This document shows, in pieces, positions 7,464 to 10,009 of a stretch of 10,009 bases of DNA. Position 1 is the first letter of the stretch, and every line of letters begins with the position of its first letter. The position numbers were made by a program, and so were the translations under genes. Source of the DNA: Planctomycetaceae bacterium (GTDB taxonomy: Bacteria > Planctomycetota > Planctomycetia > Pirellulales > Thermoguttaceae); contig JAITAZ010000191.1 in assembly GCA_031283825.1 (NCBI GenBank), positions 1 through 10,009 of the forward strand, read 5' to 3'. The notes beneath the pieces are model-generated. The model did not search any database. It had not been told where the DNA came from and saw only the letters and a program-made list of their open reading frames with translations.

Positions 7464-7489
7464 TTTAAATAGACAATTTACTATTTAAA
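7464..7489. repeat. 9-base inverted repeat upstream of rplU
   Basis: TTTAAATAG (7464-7472) and CTATTTAAA (7481-7489) are exact complements around an 8-base spacer. They end about 30 bases before the -35 box of the proximal rplU promoter candidate, so this could be a protein-binding site. AT-rich sequence makes chance palindromes more likely. Confidence 0.4.
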
Positions 7490-7519
7490 CGGTTTGTGTT
7501 GTCTGTTTATTGGGGGGGA

Positions 7520-7547
7520 TTGTCAAGAGATATTATACAGATAAAAT
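7520..7547 (+). promoter_or_regulatory. Candidate proximal promoter for rplU
   Basis: TTGTCA (7520-7525, 5 of 6 to consensus) and TAAAAT (7542-7547, 5 of 6) are separated by 16 bases. This would start a transcript near 7554 with a leader of about 130 bases. It is the best sigma-70-like match ahead of rplU. Confidence 0.5.
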
Positions 7548-7684
7548 ACTCGCTCTTTAAACTACTCTGAATTGAAACCGCATTAGAATTTAAATCGTAA
7601 ACTGTCAAATTAACAAATCAAATTTAACCAGCAATTAAAAATCCTTGTCCACGTTTGGAAATAAGGTAAATAAAGGGAAACAAA

Positions 7685-7999
7685 ATGTACGCAATTTTTG
7701 AAAAAGGAAGTCATCAATTTAAAGCCGAAATCAACAAAAAAATCACAATCGATTATCAAGGAGATATTCAACCCGGCGAAAAAATTGAATTCGATAACGT
7801 ACTCGTTATAAACGACGGCGAAAATGTTAAAATCGGGACGCCAAAAATAAATAACGCAAAAATTATCGCAGAAGTCGTCTCATCCGTAAAAGGTCCAAAA
7901 TTGACTATCGCAAAATTCAGACGACGAAAAAATTCTAAAAGAAAAACCGGTCATAGACAAATTTACACACTCGTCAAAATAAATGAAATCGTTAGCTAA
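7685..7999 (+). CDS. rplU: 50S ribosomal protein L21
   Basis: The 104-residue protein matches L21 in length and along its whole sequence: the N-terminal 'MYAIFEKGSHQFKAE' strand (family form YAIIETGGKQY), 'PGEKIEFDNVLVI' (about 31-43), and the basic C-terminal 'KFRRRKNSKRKTGHRQIYT' (about 77-95) that contacts 23S rRNA. L21 is a component of the large ribosomal subunit. The ATG is preceded at 7 bases by AAAGGG, the clearest Shine-Dalgarno in the window. In most bacteria rpmA (L27) follows directly; here the gene is followed by a terminator and an unrelated ligase gene, so it appears monocistronic. Confidence 0.96.
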   Translation: MYAIFEKGSHQFKAEINKKITIDYQGDIQPGEKIEFDNVLVINDGENVKIGTPKINNAKIIAEVVSSVKGPKLTIAKFRRRKNSKRKTGHRQIYTLVKINEIVS

Positions 8000-8001
8000 C
8001 G
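7990..8001. repeat. 12-base palindrome across the rplU stop codon
   Basis: CGTTAGCTAACG is a perfect palindrome that includes the TAA stop (7997-7999). It may be chance; no function is evident. Confidence 0.5.
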
Positions 8002-8058
8002 TCATTTGTTCTCGACAAGTCTTTTAAACTGTTCACACTTGAATTTTCGGTTAGAACC

Positions 8059-8087
8059 GCCTGCTTGCCTTCGGAAAGCAGGCTTTT
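8059..8087 (+). terminator. Rho-independent terminator after rplU
   Basis: GCCTGCTT (8059-8066) pairs perfectly with AAGCAGGC (8076-8083), followed by TTTT (8084-8087). The loop contains C-TTCG-G, a stable tetraloop sequence. An outer arm pair, TGAATTTTCGG (8040-8050) with CCGAAATTCA (8101-8110), could extend the structure. It stands 60 bases after the rplU stop and is the most GC-rich hairpin in the intergenic DNA. The U-tract is short. Confidence 0.75.
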
Positions 8088-8214
8088 ACGCCTTCACTTG
8101 CCGAAATTCATAGCACGAGTCGTATAGTAATTAATTATGTAATTATTCCACAACGACACTTTTTTTAAAATAAAATATGTCGCTACCAGATAATTACTTA
8201 TTTCATTAGATCAA

Positions 8215-9546
8215 ATGCCACACTATCCGTATAAACCTTTTATCTGGGATAAAAGCGAAACTCTTTCGCGTGATGAAATTCGGGCAATTCAATTTGTCCG
8301 TCTGAGAGAAACAATCCGACGATGTTCGGCAATTCCTTTTTATCGTAAAAAATTCGACGAAATGGAACTACGACCCGAATCAATCCGCTCCGTTGACGAT
8401 ATTGTTAAACTGCCTCTCACAACTAAATCTGATTTACGCGATAATTATCCTCTTGGTTTTCTTGCAGTTCCGCGTGAAGATGTTGTCCGCTATCACGGCT
8501 CAACCGGAACAACCGGCAAACCCACAATTATCGCCTACACACGATCCGATCTTGAATTATGGTCTAACCTTTGCGCTAGATTTCTTGTTGCCGGAGGGTT
8601 GAAATCTCACCATACCGTTCAAGTCGCCTTCGGTTACGGACTATTCACCGGCGGTTTCGGCTTGCATTACGGAATAGAACGAGTTGGCGCAGCAGTAGTT
8701 CCAGCAGCAGCAGGAAATACAAAACGTCAAATCATGCTGCTCAAAGATATGCAAGCCGACGCTCTCGTTTGCACCCCAAGCTACGCTCTAACAATCGCCG
8801 AAGCAATCAAAGCCGAAAATATCGACCCGTCCGAACTCTCGCTTAAACTCGCTTTCCTAGGCGCAGAACCTTGGACCGAACAAATGAGAGAAACACTCGA
8901 ATCAACAATAGATATAAAAAGCGTCAACAATTACGGTTTAAGCGAAGTTATGGGTCCAGGCGTAAGCGGAGAATGCTACGCACGCTCAGGAATGCACTTC
9001 CAAGAAGACCACTTTATCGTCGAATGCATCAACCCGCATACACTTCAGCCAGTACCGGAAGGTCAACAAGGCGAGTTGGTTATATCGTCAATCTCACGCG
9101 AGGCAATGCCAATGCTTCGCTACCGCACAAGAGATATCGCCGTAATCTATTCAGGACGCTGCGAATGCGGAAGAGAAACTCTACGAATGGGAAGAGTTAT
9201 AGGTCGAAGCGACGACATGCTAATTATTCGCGGAGTAAATATCTTTCCATCGCAAATCGAAGAAGCGCTACTGTCAATTGAAGGCGCTGCACCGCATTAT
9301 CAGATTATTCTTGAACGTCCAAAAACACTAGACGAAGTTCGAGTTAGAGTTGAATTAGATAGAAACCTGCTGTCAGATAAAATGATCGACATGATTCAAC
9401 TAAAATCACGAATCGAAGAAGCAATTCATCAAATTACAGGATTGCATCTGCCCGTCGAATTATTACCGCCAATGACACTCGAAAGATACGAAGGAAAAGC
9501 TAAAAGAGTTATCGATAACCGAAATATCGTTACAAATAATCTGTGA
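8215..9546 (+). CDS. PaaK-type phenylacetate-CoA ligase-like adenylate-forming enzyme
   Basis: This 443-residue protein is the usual length for PaaK-type ligases, which activate an aromatic or other carboxylic acid to an acyl-adenylate and then to its CoA thioester in the cytoplasm. Visible motifs are the phosphate-binding loop 'GSTGTTGKPT' (95-104), 'LGAEPW' (215-220), 'NNYGLSEVMGPGV' (238-250), 'GMHFQEDHFIVE' (259-270), 'YRTRD' (303-307), the hinge region 'GRSDDMLIIRGVNIFP' (330-345) and a C-terminal Lys in 'RYEGKAKRV' (424-432). Cysteines at 254, 316 and 318 lie where some PaaK relatives bind zinc. The ATG has no good Shine-Dalgarno. No other phenylacetate-pathway gene is nearby, so the true substrate is open; many such orphan homologues occur in anaerobes. 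The rplU terminator makes this a separate transcription unit. Confidence 0.9.
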   Translation: MPHYPYKPFIWDKSETLSRDEIRAIQFVRLRETIRRCSAIPFYRKKFDEMELRPESIRSVDDIVKLPLTTKSDLRDNYPLGFLAVPREDVVRYHGSTGTTGKPTIIAYTRSDLELWSNLCARFLVAGGLKSHHTVQVAFGYGLFTGGFGLHYGIERVGAAVVPAAAGNTKRQIMLLKDMQADALVCTPSYALTIAEAIKAENIDPSELSLKLAFLGAEPWTEQMRETLESTIDIKSVNNYGLSEVMGPGVSGECYARSGMHFQEDHFIVECINPHTLQPVPEGQQGELVISSISREAMPMLRYRTRDIAVIYSGRCECGRETLRMGRVIGRSDDMLIIRGVNIFPSQIEEALLSIEGAAPHYQIILERPKTLDEVRVRVELDRNLLSDKMIDMIQLKSRIEEAIHQITGLHLPVELLPPMTLERYEGKAKRVIDNRNIVTNNL

Positions 9547-9589
9547 GATTAATATTATACTTTTAACGTTTTAAACTTTACAGATTTTT

Positions 9590-9912
9590 ATGAAAAAAAT
9601 CACCACTAACAAATACAATTTTTTTGTAGTTTTGTTTATTTTGGCGATTGTTATCTTTTCAGATTTAGCGAGCGGTCAAGATAAACCAGCTACAACAAAA
9701 CCAGAACCGCAAGTTCAACAAATCGCCGGATTGAAGGCGTAATCTGGATCGGAACTCGACAAAACGGATTTAAAATTTTAGACTCTCCAACGGATAAAAA
9801 TGAATTCGTCTCACATAAACAAATTGAATTGTCCGATAATTTTGTAACGAAAATTCGTAACCGTTCACGGGTTTTAAACACGGATAGTGGGGGGAATTTT
9901 AAACGCGGATAA
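9590..9912 (+). pseudogene. Small secreted-protein gene, probably frameshifted
   Basis: An ATG at 9590 opens a 50-codon frame ending at TAA 9740-9742. It encodes a clear signal peptide: 'MKKITTNKYN', a hydrophobic core 'FFVVLFILAIVIF', and a likely cleavage near 'LASG-QD', followed by a Pro/Thr/Lys stretch. The -1 frame is open from about 9685 to the TAA at 9910-9912 and reads like protein: 'RRIEGVIWIGTRQNGFKILD' and onward. The two frames overlap at about 9685-9739, where one missing base would join them. The last codons of the second frame lie in the dispersed repeat (from 9857), so the 3' end may have been eroded or replaced. Alternatively this is a real 50-residue exported peptide. I do not recognise the family. 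Confidence 0.4.
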
Positions 9913-9953
9913 TACGGATTTTTTTAGTGAATACGGATATTCGCGGAGAATGG
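9857..9953 (+). repeat. Dispersed intergenic repeat, copy B
   Basis: The stretch starts GTAACCGTTCACG (9857-9869), then TTTTAAACACGGATA (9872-9886), a G-rich spacer, TTTTAAACGCGGATAATACGG (from 9897), and GAATACGGATATTCGCGGA (9929-9947). The 'ACGGAT'-type unit recurs four times within it. Parts match copy A (7384-7438, opposite strand) and copy C (2247-2292, opposite strand). Confidence 0.6.
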
Positions 9954-10009
9954 AAATGACGATTTTAATATCAATAAAATTATATTATTTATTTAGGTTT
10001 ATTTATTAT

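Larger units (their letters stand above)
7156..7684. other. Gene-free divergent regulatory region (529 bases)
   Basis: I see no convincing coding sequence on either strand. The region separates the minus-strand GGDEF gene from plus-strand rplU. It holds two inverted repeats (7206-7240 and 7464-7489), two candidate plus-strand promoters (7286-7315 and 7520-7547), a 10-base-spaced duplication of GTAACCATT (7344-7352 and 7354-7362), one copy of a dispersed repeat (7384-7438) and a run of seven G (7512-7518). It is very AT-rich. Confidence 0.7.

Noticed and set aside
7156..7684. CRISPR array or tRNA in the large intergenic region
   Set aside because: There are no evenly spaced long direct repeats and no cloverleaf or CCA-like end; the repeats seen are short inverted ones.
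8098..8128. TTGCCG and TATAGT as a promoter for the CoA ligase
   Set aside because: The -35 match is weak and the spacing of 19 bases is too wide to support a call.
8871..9281. 136-codon frame within the CoA ligase gene
   Set aside because: It is Arg/Asn-rich and out of frame with an enzyme that carries all expected motifs.
9690..9881. 63-codon minus-strand frame near the right end
   Set aside because: It is opposite the second frame of the broken secreted-protein gene and ends in the repeat; no start signal or motif supports it.

Overview
The window is AT-rich bacterial DNA. It holds six genes that can be supported, plus one broken small gene. The best guess for the source is a low-GC member of the Planctomycetota. 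This rests on a TGS-domain GTPase of the DRG/Obg type with a lysine/glutamate-rich N-terminus, a single-pass membrane protein with a degenerate GGDEF domain, weak or absent Shine-Dalgarno sequences on most genes, and a large secreted glycosidase-like protein. No rRNA or other taxonomic marker is present, so the assignment is an inference.

Layout. Bases 1-2109 (+) are the 3' part of a large glycoside-hydrolase-like gene that enters from the left with no visible start. It converges on a minus-strand gene (2329-4311) for a secreted protein that looks like an alpha/alpha-toroid polysaccharide-degrading enzyme. Upstream of that gene on the same strand lie a TGS-domain GTPase (4435-5439) and a membrane-anchored degenerate GGDEF protein (5662-7155). 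A gene-free 529-base region (7156-7684) separates these from plus-strand genes: rplU (ribosomal protein L21, 7685-7999), a good Rho-independent terminator, a PaaK-type CoA ligase (8215-9546), and a short signal-peptide ORF that appears frameshifted (9590-9912).

How the genes relate. The two convergent genes on the left fit a carbohydrate-degradation theme: a rhamnosidase-like beta-sandwich protein beside a toroid enzyme. The GTPase, GGDEF protein, L21 and CoA ligase look like ordinary chromosomal genes placed side by side, not a dedicated pathway.

The most interesting material is in the gaps. A diverged intergenic repeat appears three times (about 2247-2292 minus, 7384-7438 minus, 9857-9953 plus). 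A 114-base tract with no C on the plus strand lies just ahead of the toroid gene and includes a G-quadruplex pattern. A nested inverted repeat sits between the GGDEF and GTPase genes. I see no CRISPR array, defence system, transposase or RNA gene, and nothing that amounts to a clearly new multi-gene system.
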